43,337 nt of DNA from Succinimonas amylolytica DSM 2873 (GTDB lineage: Bacteria; Pseudomonadota; Gammaproteobacteria; Enterobacterales; Succinivibrionaceae): contig NZ_KB899636.1 in assembly GCF_000378405.1 (NCBI RefSeq), positions 862,798 to 906,134 on the forward strand, given 5' to 3'. The notes under the pieces were generated by a model. It was not told the DNA's origin. It did no database searches and was given only the letters and a program-made list of their open reading frames with translations. The translations under genes and the position numbers were made by a program. Shown piece by piece: positions 18,406 through 27,684 of the stretch (positions within the stretch are counted from its first letter, which is position 1; each line of letters opens with the position of its first letter).

Positions 18406-19351
18406 AGGTACTGATGCTATTGTGCTGATGGGCCCAACTGCTACCGGAAAAACCAGTCTGGCCATCAGGATTGCTCAGGCTCTGGACGGAGAAATTGTCA
18501 GTGTTGATTCGGCTCTGGTTTACCGGGAAATGGATATTGGCACTGCCAAGCCTGAAGCCTCTGAAATGGCCGGAATTCCGCATCATCTGATATCCGTGAG
18601 AGATCCCGGAGATCCCTATAGCGCAGCTGATTTCAAGGCTGATGCCGACAGACTGATTCCTGAAATCCGGAAACGTGGCAGGGTTCCGATTCTGGCCGGG
18701 GGAAGCATGCTTTATTTAAAGGCCTTTGAGGAAGGTCTTTCCTGTCTTCCGGAAACCAGTTTGGAAGTCAGAAGTCAAGTTAATGAGCTTATTGAAGAGA
18801 AGGGGCTTCCTCATGTTCGGGATTGGCTCAGAGAGTTTGATCCGGAATCCTGGGAAAGACTTGCTGCTAATGATGTTCAGCGCATTGGAAGAGCCTGCGA
18901 GGTTTATCTTATGACCGGTAAATCACTGACAGAGCTTATCAGAAGTCAGCCCAGAACAGGGTGCTCCTGGAGACTGAGACGGTTTGCACTGCTTCCTGAT
19001 CCGGAAAGAAAACTGCTGCGACCGATAATCAGGAAACGTTTTGAAAAAATGCTGGCAGACGGATTTGAGGCAGAGGTCAGGAAGCTGTTTGAAAGAGGGG
19101 ATTTGACCCCGGATCTTCCGGCTTTGCGATCCGTTGGCTATCGTCAGATGTGGCAGTATCTGTCCGGGGAAATATCGTATGAGGAAATGATGGAACGGGC
19201 TGTTATTGCCACCTGTCAGCTGGCCAAAAGGCAGATGACCTGGATTCGGGGGTGGAAGCAGCCATATACCGCTCTGGAGATGGGCGCTGCCGTCAATCTT
19301 GAGATAATTCTGCAGGAACTGAGGGAGCCTGTCACTGCTGAGAAAGGGTAG
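18398..19351 (+). CDS. miaA: tRNA dimethylallyltransferase MiaA
   Basis: MiaA adds the dimethylallyl group to A37 of tRNAs reading UNN codons. The P-loop GPTATGKTSLA is at residues 12-22, followed by VDSALVYREMDIGTAKP (about 36-52), GGSMLYLKA (about 101-109), and the C-terminal signature SVGYRQMWQYL (about 247-257), then KRQMTWIRGW. Its 317 residues match the family. It overlaps mutL by eight bases and precedes hfq after a 392-nt leader, the usual enteric order. Confidence 0.97.
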   Translation: MIEGTDAIVLMGPTATGKTSLAIRIAQALDGEIVSVDSALVYREMDIGTAKPEASEMAGIPHHLISVRDPGDPYSAADFKADADRLIPEIRKRGRVPILAGGSMLYLKAFEEGLSCLPETSLEVRSQVNELIEEKGLPHVRDWLREFDPESWERLAANDVQRIGRACEVYLMTGKSLTELIRSQPRTGCSWRLRRFALLPDPERKLLRPIIRKRFEKMLADGFEAEVRKLFERGDLTPDLPALRSVGYRQMWQYLSGEISYEEMMERAVIATCQLAKRQMTWIRGWKQPYTALEMGAAVNLEIILQELREPVTAEKG

Positions 19352-19743
19352 GCATGATGATTGTAAAAAACAGTTTTCAGACGGGAAAAAGTGATCTGAT
19401 TGTCAGTATTTTCATGTTATTGAAAATATTTGTTTCGGTTAAGTGTTTTTTATTATCATTATAGGAGAAGAATTTTCAGGGCGTTGCAGCCGTAAGGCGA
19501 ATTTTTAATTTGACGGCTGTCAGTAAGTTCCTGCTAATTGTCCTGTAAAACATGATTACTTAGTGTATAATGTCGTGCTTTTAGTAGCTCTTTGTTAGGA
19601 GCTGTTTGATTTTTGAGATATGGGATGGCGTGGTCGGACGCGCAGTCCGGTATCGGAAGGATGGCGTGATTTTGCGGTTTTGTTCGGGGATTTCGCCAGT
19701 TGATTATAATTATTATTTGTTTATCGAAGGAAAAACTGTTTTT
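19352..19743 (+). promoter_or_regulatory. hfq leader with promoter and inverted repeats
   Basis: This 392-nt gap has no gene. TATAAT at 19566-19571 is a plausible -10 for hfq, although its -35 is poor (TGTAAA with a 16-nt spacer). CAGCCGT (19487-19493) pairs with ACGGCTG (19513-19519), upstream of the -10. In the predicted transcript AGCTC (19586-19590) pairs with GAGCT (19599-19603), leaving an untranslated leader of roughly 165 nt. Hfq represses its own mRNA in E. coli through its leader, so a structured leader is expected. The specific elements are predictions. Confidence 0.45.
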
Positions 19744-20001
19744 ATGTCAAAAGGCCAGTCATTGCAAGATCCGTTTCTGAATACACTGCGGAAAGAGAGA
19801 ATTCCGGTATCCATTTACCTTGTGAACGGCATTAAGCTTCAGGGGCAGGTGGAGTCATTTGATCAGTTTGTAATACTGCTTAAGAACAATGTAAATCAGA
19901 TGGTTTACAAGCATGCCATTTCTACGGTTGTTCCCGCAAAGGCCGTTGCGATTTCTGACGACGATGCGGTTCCGCAGGTTCCTGATTCCAAGGAGAAGTA
20001 A
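19744..20001 (+). CDS. hfq: RNA chaperone Hfq
   Basis: Hfq forms a hexameric ring that pairs small RNAs with mRNAs. The 85-residue protein begins [19 protein letters not shown], nearly identical to the enteric form, so the start at 19744 is certain although the frame is open to 19606. The Sm1 motif ([16 protein letters not shown]) and the Sm2 motif YKHAIS are complete. The C-terminal tail is short and acidic ([14 protein letters not shown]) compared with the 102-residue E. coli protein. GAAGGA lies 12 nt upstream of the ATG, a rather long spacing that fits a repressible start. Confidence 0.98.
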   Translation: MSKGQSLQDPFLNTLRKERIPVSIYLVNGIKLQGQVESFDQFVILLKNNVNQMVYKHAISTVVPAKAVAISDDDAVPQVPDSKEK

Positions 20002-20034
20002 CACCTGCTTTTACGCAGATGATGTTTTTAGGCT

Positions 20035-20049
20035 GAGGAGTTCAAGATT
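20035..20049 (+). promoter_or_regulatory. Strong Shine-Dalgarno before ATT start of hflX
   Basis: GAGGAG at 20035-20040, six spacer bases, then ATT at 20047-20049. The site decides the start because no canonical initiation codon is available in this frame upstream of 20158. Confidence 0.7.
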
Positions 20050-21393
20050 ACAGCTCTTTTCGATTTCGATGAACGCTACAAGGGTGGTGCTAGGGCATTC
20101 CTTGTCAGCGTTAATTTTTCCCAAAATGATGATTCGGGCAGTCTGGAAGAGCTGAAGATGCTCGCTATTTCATCAGGTGCCGAAATTGTCGGTATTCTTA
20201 CATGTACCCGATCCTCTCCAGATCCCAAGTATTTTATTGGTTCCGGCAAGGCAGCCGAGCTTAAATCACAAGTGGAGTTCTGGGACGGAGAGACCGTTAT
20301 TTTCAATCATGAGCTTTCCCCCTCCCAGGAACGGAATCTCGAAGGCCTTCTTGGTTGTAGGGTGATTACCAGAACTGCGCTTATTCTTGATATTTTTGCA
20401 GATCGTGCCAGAACCAGAGAGGGCAAGCTTCAGGTAGAGCTTGCTCAGCTGGGGTATCTTGAAACGAGACTGGTCAGGGGATGGACGCATCTGGAGAGAC
20501 AGCGGGGTGGATTCGGTCTCCGGGGCGGTCCTGGTGAGACCCAGCTGGAATATGACAGACGCCTGCTCAAGGAAAGAGTTAACACCCTCCGGAGGGAACT
20601 GGCGGTTGTCGAAAAGCAGCGAGATCAGGGAGGGCGAGCCCGCTCACGCCGTGGGCTGCCGGTGGTGTCACTGGTGGGATACACCAATTCTGGAAAGTCC
20701 ACTCTTTTCAATACCCTTACTAATGCAGATGTTTACGCTGCGGATCAACTTTTTGCCACGCTGGATCCTACTCTGAGAACTGTCACTCTGCCCAGGACTG
20801 GCAAAACTGTATTTGCTGATACCGTTGGTTTTATAAGAGAACTGCCCCATAATCTGGTGGCTGCCTTCAAAGCTACCTTGCGGGAGGCTCGGGAGTCGGA
20901 TCTGGCCCTTATGGTGATTGATTCCGGCGATGAAGACATGAAAGAAAAGATTGCCTCGGTAGAGGAGGTCATGGAGGATATCGGAGCGGGGAGTGTCCCG
21001 GTTCTGAAGGTATACAACAAGATTGACAGGATTCCGGGGATTTCACCTCATGTGGAGCATGACAGCTCCGGGATGCCCTGTGCGGTCTCCATTTCCGGAA
21101 AGGAAAAACTTGGTATTGATCTGCTACTCCAGGCTATTTCGGAGCGCCTGGGCCGGGATCGTGTCTGTTTGGAGCTCTGTCTTCCTCCCGATGCTGGAGC
21201 CTTAAGGCAGCGACTTTTCGAGATGGGGGCCATAGATTCTGAATCCTACGACGATATCGGCTGTGATCATCTCCGGATTACGCATTCCCTGACTGAGCTG
21301 GCTAGGCTTTCCGCTAGGTTTGGCGGAGACCTGGAGCGTTTTGTGACTGTTCCTGCGGGATTCAGGTTTCATAAAGAGTCATGGGAGGACTGA
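20047..21393 (+). CDS. hflX: Ribosome-splitting GTPase HflX, apparent ATT start
   Basis: HflX is a heat-induced GTPase that splits stalled 70S ribosomes. The N-terminal domain contains HPKYFIG-like PDPKYFIGSGKA, then RGWTHLERQRGGFGLRGGPG (about residues 144-163). The G domain has GYTNSGKST (G1), DTVGF (G3) and NKID (G4). Homology to E. coli HflX extends to its first residues (LFDFDERYKGGA against MFDRYDAGEQ), but no ATG, GTG or TTG lies between the in-frame TAG at 20029 and the ATG at 20158, which would cut about 37 conserved residues. ATT at 20047 has GAGGAG (20035-20040) at the ideal 6-nt spacing, giving 448 residues. It starts 45 nt after hfq. Confidence 0.93.
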   Translation: MTALFDFDERYKGGARAFLVSVNFSQNDDSGSLEELKMLAISSGAEIVGILTCTRSSPDPKYFIGSGKAAELKSQVEFWDGETVIFNHELSPSQERNLEGLLGCRVITRTALILDIFADRARTREGKLQVELAQLGYLETRLVRGWTHLERQRGGFGLRGGPGETQLEYDRRLLKERVNTLRRELAVVEKQRDQGGRARSRRGLPVVSLVGYTNSGKSTLFNTLTNADVYAADQLFATLDPTLRTVTLPRTGKTVFADTVGFIRELPHNLVAAFKATLREARESDLALMVIDSGDEDMKEKIASVEEVMEDIGAGSVPVLKVYNKIDRIPGISPHVEHDSSGMPCAVSISGKEKLGIDLLLQAISERLGRDRVCLELCLPPDAGALRQRLFEMGAIDSESYDDIGCDHLRITHSLTELARLSARFGGDLERFVTVPAGFRFHKESWED

Positions 21394-21528
21394 GTTTTTC
21401 AGTTTTTGCCCGGAATTCCCTTCATAAAATTCCTTTCCGCAAGGTGTCTTTCATTATTTGCTGTGAACGGCTATAATTCACTGTCATTTCTTTTACAGTT
21501 TCGCCCCCTTTGGAAGAGGAGTTTTGTC

Positions 21529-22602
21529 ATGTCCTGGAATGAGCCTAGCGATCACGGAGACGGCCGTGGCCGGGATGATCACGATAAGCGTGATCCCTGG
21601 CAGAGAGAGCGGCGTCCCGATAACGGCAATGGCAGCGATAACGGGTTCGCTTTTATATCAGATTTCTGGAAAAAGCTTTCCGGAGGCAACGGAGGCAGTC
21701 CTTTTGACAGAAAAAGAACTTCGCCTGTTACTGGAATCTGTCTTATTCTTGGTGTTGCTGTTTTGGGGATCGCTGCTACCGGATTTTATACGGTGCGTGA
21801 GGCGGAGAGGGCTGTGGTGCTTTCTCTGGGCAAATTTGACAGGGTTGAAGAGCCAGGATTGCACTGGTACTGTCCTTTTCTTCAAAGCTATAAGACCGTT
21901 GATATTCAGATGGTTAGATCGACCAGATCCAAGGGATCCATGCTTACTCAGGATGAAAATGTCGTCAATGTGGAGATGGAAGTTCAGTACCGGGTGGACA
22001 ATCCCGTTAATTATCTCTACCGGGTTGTTAATCCCGATGACAGCCTGAATCAGGCAACTGACAGTGCTCTCAGGTACGTGATCGGTCATACCTCCATGGA
22101 TGATGTGCTGACAAATGGCCGTGAAAGAGTAAGACAGTCTACCAGGGAGCTTTTGGGCAATATCATCTCTCCATACAATATGGGCATTACCGTTGTTGAT
22201 GTGAATTTTCTGCCAGCGCGGGCACCGGATGAGGTAAAGGCAGCTTTTGACGATGCTATTGCCGCACAGGAGGATGAACAGAGATTCAAGCGTGAAGCAG
22301 TGGCCTACAAAAATGAAGTTCTGCCGAAGGCCGAAGGCAAGGTTCGCCGTATTGTCGAAGAGGCCGAAGGCTATCAGCGCGAGGTTGTAGCCAAGGCTCA
22401 TGGTGACGTGGCCCGTTTTGAAAAGATTCTTCCGGAATATCTAAAATCTCCCGAGATCACAAAGCGCCGGATCTATCTGGAAACCATGGAGGAGGTTTAT
22501 GCAAAGAATCCCAAGGTGATCATCAATACCGGTAGCAAGGGAGCCCAGCAGCTGATGTATCTTCCGTTGGATCAGCTTATGAAGCAGGGAGGCAGGGAAT
22601 AA
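21529..22602 (+). CDS. hflK: FtsH protease modulator HflK
   Basis: HflK and HflC form the large membrane-anchored SPFH complex that surrounds FtsH and controls its access to membrane substrates. The 357-residue protein has a hydrophilic Asp/Gly/Arg-rich cytoplasmic leader (1-65), one transmembrane helix (GICLILGVAVLGIAATGFY, about 70-88), then the SPFH domain with REAERAVVLSLGKFDRVEEP and a coiled coil rich in Ala/Glu/Arg (about 245-310). The start at 21529 has AAGAGGAG 7 nt upstream; the frame is open to 21406 but without HflK-like sequence. It overlaps hflC by one base. Confidence 0.96.
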   Translation: MSWNEPSDHGDGRGRDDHDKRDPWQRERRPDNGNGSDNGFAFISDFWKKLSGGNGGSPFDRKRTSPVTGICLILGVAVLGIAATGFYTVREAERAVVLSLGKFDRVEEPGLHWYCPFLQSYKTVDIQMVRSTRSKGSMLTQDENVVNVEMEVQYRVDNPVNYLYRVVNPDDSLNQATDSALRYVIGHTSMDDVLTNGRERVRQSTRELLGNIISPYNMGITVVDVNFLPARAPDEVKAAFDDAIAAQEDEQRFKREAVAYKNEVLPKAEGKVRRIVEEAEGYQREVVAKAHGDVARFEKILPEYLKSPEITKRRIYLETMEEVYAKNPKVIINTGSKGAQQLMYLPLDQLMKQGGRE

Positions 22603-23522
22603 TGAAAATATCGGGGAATGCCCTTATTGCTGCTCTGGCACTGCTTGGAATTCTGCTTTTTAATGCAGTGTTTGTCGTGCATGAAGGGGAGAGAGCTTTG
22701 GTAACGCGTTTTGCCAAGGTAATTCGGGACAGCAGCGGCCAGATTATTGTCTATGAGCCGGGTCCTCATTTTAAATGGCCCTTTGTGGAGAAGGTAAAGC
22801 TTCTGGATGCCAGAATTCAGACTTTGAATTCCAACGAGGATCGTTTTGTTACTGTGGAAAAGAAGGATCTTATTATTGACTCCTATGTGAAATGGCAGAT
22901 TGAGGATTTTGTTAAGTTCTATCTATCCACCAAAGGGGATCGTTTTCAGGCAGAGAGTCTGCTCAGAACCAAGATTACAAACAGTCTCAGAAGCCAGATT
23001 GGTCTTCTGACCATCAAGGAGATTGTTTCCGGAAAAAGCGATGACAAGGCGGTAGCTGGCAAGGAAGACAGTCAGGATTCCAAGAGGGATCAGGTGATGC
23101 AAAAGGCTCTTCAGGCCACTTCCGTTTCTGCCCGGGATCTGGGAATCCGGATTATTGATGTCAGGATGATGAAGATTAATCTTCCGAAAGAGGTTTCCGA
23201 TTCTATTTACCAGCGTATGCGGGCGGAGCGCGATGCTGTGGCCAGGTTGCATCGTTCTCAGGGACGTCAGGAAGCAGAGGCTATCAGAGCCAATGCTGAT
23301 CGTCAGGCAGTGGTAAAGCTGGCTGAAGCTGAAAAGCAGGCAAAGACCATCAGGGCGCAGGGCGAAGCGGAAGCAACCCGGATATATGCAGACTCCTATT
23401 CCAGAAATACTGGACTGTTTGATTTTCTGAGAAGCATGGATGCCTATCGGAACAGTATGGACAGGGGCGGCAATATTATTGTTACCGATGAGGATAACGA
23501 GTTCTTTAAGTATATGAAGTAA
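22602..23522 (+). CDS. hflC: FtsH protease modulator HflC
   Basis: The partner of HflK. A signal-anchor helix spans residues 5-24 (LIAALALLGILLFNAVFVV). The SPFH domain begins VHEGERALVTRFAK, and EAEKQAKTIRAQGEAEATRI (about 242-261) is the family's coiled-coil signature. The protein ends FFKYMK at 306 residues, close to the equivalent site in E. coli HflC (334), so the end is natural. It carries the insertion KEDSQDSKRD (about 151-160). Start and hflK stop overlap (TAATG). A strong terminator follows. Confidence 0.96.
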   Translation: MKISGNALIAALALLGILLFNAVFVVHEGERALVTRFAKVIRDSSGQIIVYEPGPHFKWPFVEKVKLLDARIQTLNSNEDRFVTVEKKDLIIDSYVKWQIEDFVKFYLSTKGDRFQAESLLRTKITNSLRSQIGLLTIKEIVSGKSDDKAVAGKEDSQDSKRDQVMQKALQATSVSARDLGIRIIDVRMMKINLPKEVSDSIYQRMRAERDAVARLHRSQGRQEAEAIRANADRQAVVKLAEAEKQAKTIRAQGEAEATRIYADSYSRNTGLFDFLRSMDAYRNSMDRGGNIIVTDEDNEFFKYMK

Positions 23523-23578
23523 TCCTTTTTGCGCTTGTTTCCTTACCGCTTTTTGCTGACGGATGACAGCAGACAAAC

Positions 23579-23613
23579 CTCCGCTACCCTGACGGGGTGC
23601 GGAGCTTTTTTTT
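23579..23613 (+). terminator. Rho-independent terminator after hflC
   Basis: CTCCGC (23579-23584) pairs with GCGGAG (23599-23604), extended inward by ACCC with GGGT around TGAC, followed by C and eight T residues. It closes the amiB-hflC unit and separates it from purA. Confidence 0.9.
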
Positions 23614-23654
23614 GGGGTATCTTCTGGCGGCGATTCAGGTTTTGGAGAGATAGC

Positions 23655-23683
23655 GTGTCAACATGGGGATTTTTTGTTAAAAT
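23655..23683 (+). promoter_or_regulatory. Probable purA promoter
   Basis: GTGTCA (23655-23660) and TAAAAT (23678-23683) lie 17 nt apart, downstream of the hflC terminator and about 70 nt before purA. Each hexamer is a four- to five-base match to the sigma-70 consensus. No PurR operator-like palindrome was seen. Confidence 0.45.
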
Positions 23684-23695
23684 CATTCTGTTTGA

Positions 23696-25054
<1,359 letters not shown>

Positions 25055-25116
25055 CGGAGTTCGGCGCTGTACCGGCTGATAAATGTAGTGGTGCCTTAAA
25101 ACAGGTATCCGACAGG

Positions 25117-25146
25117 AAAGGGGCGAGAGAAATCCGCCCTTTTTTC
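25117..25146 (+). terminator. Rho-independent terminator after purA
   Basis: GGGCG (25121-25125) pairs with CGCCC (25135-25139), with flanking A residues pairing to the following run TTTTTT. It ends the purA transcript. Confidence 0.85.
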
Positions 25147-25380
25147 GTGTTGAGACAGAAGATATTATTCCAGAAAGCCCCGGAATAGTGTTTTTTACTG
25201 CTGAAATATTTGTGCTTCTGTCATCTTTGCCGATTTGGGCTAGATGGTGCATACAGAAAACTGTTATTGTTTGAAAATGTTTTCTTAAACACGGGCCGGC
25301 CCACGGAAAACCTTTCTGAAATATGCTATATTACCCATCAGGGTATTTGGTGCCGGCTGTTTTAAAATTGTTACACAGAT
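25147..25380 (+). other. Leader of the REC-HD-GYP gene
   Basis: No gene is seen here. The stretch includes the perfect 10-bp palindrome GGGCCGGCCC at 25293-25302 and a possible -10 TATATT at 25327-25332 without a good -35. The following gene starts at 25381 without a clear Shine-Dalgarno. Confidence 0.3.
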
Positions 25381-25846
25381 ATGGATTCTCAGTGTCGTAT
25401 TCTGCTTGTCGATGGCGACAATGCAAATCTGCTGGTCATGCAGCAGATTCTTGACAGTGCTTATGAAGTGGAATTTGCATTCACTGCCCGGGAAGCTGCT
25501 TTTAGGCTGGCCTCTGGAAGTTTTGACCTTATAATTTCGGGATATACTCTGCCAGATATGGCGCTCCCGGATTTTTTATCAAGTATTAAAAGAATATCCA
25601 AACCTCGAGAGATACCGGTTATTGTAATGAGTGATGATGATGATCCTGCAGTGGAGGAAAACAGCTTTCGTCTGGGGGCCCAGGATTTTATCAGCAAGAA
25701 TTCCCGGATCGGTGTTATTGAGAATCGGGTAATGCGGGTTTTGGAGCTGTATCAGTACCGTGCTGGTATGGAGCGCCGCTATCAGGAACAGGAAGATAAG
25801 CTTGAGAGGATTCGCCAGAACATTGTTGAGGCATTTGCTTCCATTA

Positions 25847-25851
25847 TTGAA
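25847..25851 (+). repeat. Target-site duplication, left copy (TTGAA)
   Basis: TTGAA immediately precedes the left inverted repeat and is repeated at 27680-27684. Deleting one copy with the IS restores the host reading frame. Confidence 0.9.
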
Positions 25852-25882
25852 CCCAAATTCCCGGGGGTATCTTCTAACTACA
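25852..25882 (+). repeat. Left terminal inverted repeat
   Basis: Thirty-one bases starting CCCAAATTCCC and ending TAACTACA. It matches the reverse complement of 27649-27679 at 25 positions. Confidence 0.9.
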
Positions 25883-25916
25883 AACACTCATTCCGCAACA
25901 ATCTTGTACACTGGAG

Positions 25917-27530
25917 TTACTCATCGTCAGGATTAACCTTAGGTATGGAATTATGTGATTTTAAAACATCACCATGTTTTATGTAATAGTTAGGGCAGGT
26001 AATTTTAAACTTGTTATATAGTCGCGTTGCAGAACTTTGGGCTTCACTTGTTATAATTTTTGTAGCATAAATTACACACTTTTGATTTCTTAGACCTAAG
26101 TACAATTCAACTGAATTGAGATAAGTCTGATTCAGCTTTTTTTGTATATATAAGTTCATGGTTGCAGCTATTTGACAAAGAAGTAAATGTCCTAATACCC
26201 TTTCTTCGTTATGAACTCTTAACGGCATTAATCTACTCAGTCCTTTCCCTAAATCAAAGTATTGTTCAACAATAAGACGATTATAATACACATTTAGAAT
26301 CTCATCAGTTTTGTATGGTAATGATGAAATAATTATGAACATTCCAGACGTTTCAAATAATTCATGAAATGCACTGCCAATTTTCTTTAATTTCTTTTGA
26401 GATAACTTTTTAGAATTAACAATAGCCTTATGATTTTCAGATGAAGCTGCATCTACATCAAAACACAAATACGCATATGCTTCTTTTTTAATTGTTCCGA
26501 TATTGCAATTTACTCGTTTTACATAAACAAACCTCCCCATAAATGTAACTAAATTTTCCGGTCTTCGCAATTCATTTTTACCTTGTTCAACAATATTATC
26601 GTATATGGTCTTTAGTTTTTCAGGTAATCTTGCAACAAAATCAATATTGGCATAGTAGAGGTTGTCAATGTTCTTTTCTGATAAGTAACCTGCATCAAGC
26701 AAGGCCATGTCAGTGTTTACGCCATACCCATTAAGCACTGTTATTGTTTTAGATAGCGTCGATACATCGTTTATATTCCCAGGGATTGCTCTGAAAATTA
26801 ATGGGTAGCCTGAATCTCTTTGAATAGCTGATATCATTCGAACTTCATTACTAATGATATTATTATGATTGCTTACATTTGTAAGTTCAATTTGAATATC
26901 ATTAGGTAAGCCAGTGCTATCTATAACAATAGCAGGATCGTTAGAAATTTTTTCTTTAATCCAATCTATATGAGATTTGAAGAATTTTTGTCTTATTTCC
27001 TCTTTCCCTAAAAATGAGAGGAATTCACTTATTCGTTGTGAGTGTAAATCAGCATTGGGATATAATATTTTGACAAAATTACCATCATACCAAGTGTTAC
27101 AATGCATACATGAAATATCAGTAAGCACATAAAACATGACCATGGAATATAATGTATCTTTGTTTTTATATCCGATGCTATTGAGCACTTTATCATAATT
27201 CATTTGATGAATTAATTCATTAATGAAAAACGAATCTCCGAAATCTAAAATTAACTTAGGTTTCTTTCTTTGATCGTTTTGCAAAGTACCTGTAAAGGAA
27301 GGATCTGCTCGAAGAAATTGGTTGTTTTCAATATCATACTTAAAAACACCTCTTTCCTTGCTGTAGAAAATATTATTTTTCTCATCAATTACTCTGCCTA
27401 GATATATCGTACCCTTTTTCCGTATTTTTCCATTTTCGCGATATGAAGTTCCTGGAACCTTAGCATACTTATAGTTACCTTTATATTGGAAGGATAACCT
27501 ATTTGGGCATTTTGCGGCATTATCTGACAT
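25917..27530 (-). CDS. IS1634-family transposase (DDE, YREK type)
   Basis: A 537-residue DDE transposase of the IS4/IS1634 group. The acidic triad is visible: D in AIVIDSTGLP (about residue 208), D in ALLDAGYLS (about 286) and E in the signature Y-N2-R-N3-E-N6-K, here YYNRLIVEQYFDLGK (about 425-439), an exact match to the YREK spacing. No stop or frameshift is present, so it should be active. Codon use is strongly A/T-biased, unlike its neighbours. The start at 27530 lies just behind an inverted-repeat operator-like site and an extended -10 promoter. Confidence 0.93.
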   Translation of the reverse strand: MSDNAAKCPNRLSFQYKGNYKYAKVPGTSYRENGKIRKKGTIYLGRVIDEKNNIFYSKERGVFKYDIENNQFLRADPSFTGTLQNDQRKKPKLILDFGDSFFINELIHQMNYDKVLNSIGYKNKDTLYSMVMFYVLTDISCMHCNTWYDGNFVKILYPNADLHSQRISEFLSFLGKEEIRQKFFKSHIDWIKEKISNDPAIVIDSTGLPNDIQIELTNVSNHNNIISNEVRMISAIQRDSGYPLIFRAIPGNINDVSTLSKTITVLNGYGVNTDMALLDAGYLSEKNIDNLYYANIDFVARLPEKLKTIYDNIVEQGKNELRRPENLVTFMGRFVYVKRVNCNIGTIKKEAYAYLCFDVDAASSENHKAIVNSKKLSQKKLKKIGSAFHELFETSGMFIIISSLPYKTDEILNVYYNRLIVEQYFDLGKGLSRLMPLRVHNEERVLGHLLLCQIAATMNLYIQKKLNQTYLNSVELYLGLRNQKCVIYATKIITSEAQSSATRLYNKFKITCPNYYIKHGDVLKSHNSIPKVNPDDE

Positions 27531-27531
27531 T

Positions 27532-27562
27532 TGTAGTTACCATTTATAAACCTGTAACTACA
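27532..27562 (-). promoter_or_regulatory. Operator-like inverted repeat before the transposase
   Basis: TGTAGTTAC (27532-27540) and GTAACTACA (27554-27562) are perfect inverted arms with a 13-nt spacer, directly between the transposase -10 and start codon. The same core GTAGTTAC occurs in the right inverted repeat and nearly so in the left one, which suggests that the transposase binds here and limits its own expression. Confidence 0.5.
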
Positions 27563-27591
27563 TTATAGCACAACAAATTCGTCCATAGCAA
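27562..27591 (-). promoter_or_regulatory. Transposase promoter
   Basis: On the minus strand TTGCTA (27586-27591) and TATAAT (27562-27567) lie 18 nt apart, about 32 nt upstream of the transposase ATG. TG precedes the -10, giving an extended form. Confidence 0.55.
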
Positions 27592-27648
27592 CGGGAAATA
27601 CAGATAAAATAAGGAATTGAAAGGGATGTTTGGTGGTGTAGAACTAGG

Positions 27649-27679
27649 TGTAGTTACCAGAAACTACAGGGAATTTGGG
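27649..27679 (-). repeat. Right terminal inverted repeat
   Basis: Counterpart of the left repeat, ending GGGAATTTGGG. It also contains GTAGTTACC, shared with the operator-like site. Confidence 0.9.
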
Positions 27680-27684
27680 TTGAA
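27680..27684 (+). repeat. Target-site duplication, right copy (TTGAA)
   Basis: The second copy of TTGAA, followed directly by the host codons GGA AGA GAT CAG of the HD-GYP domain. Confidence 0.9.

Larger units (their letters stand above)
25852..27679 (-). mobile_element. IS1634-type insertion sequence, complete
   Basis: An element of 1828 bp bounded by 31-bp imperfect inverted repeats with 25 matches, the outer 11 perfect (CCCAAATTCCC), and flanked by the 5-bp duplication TTGAA. It encodes a single intact transposase on the minus strand. It is clearly AT-rich (about one third GC by eye) in a host of about 50% GC, and the repeats and frame are undamaged, which indicates recent arrival from a low-GC source. 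It interrupts a REC-HD-GYP gene. Confidence 0.92.

Noticed and set aside
25381-25986. A stand-alone 201-residue response regulator
   Set aside because: The last 45 residues are encoded by the IS end. The natural protein continues into the HD-GYP domain beyond the insertion.
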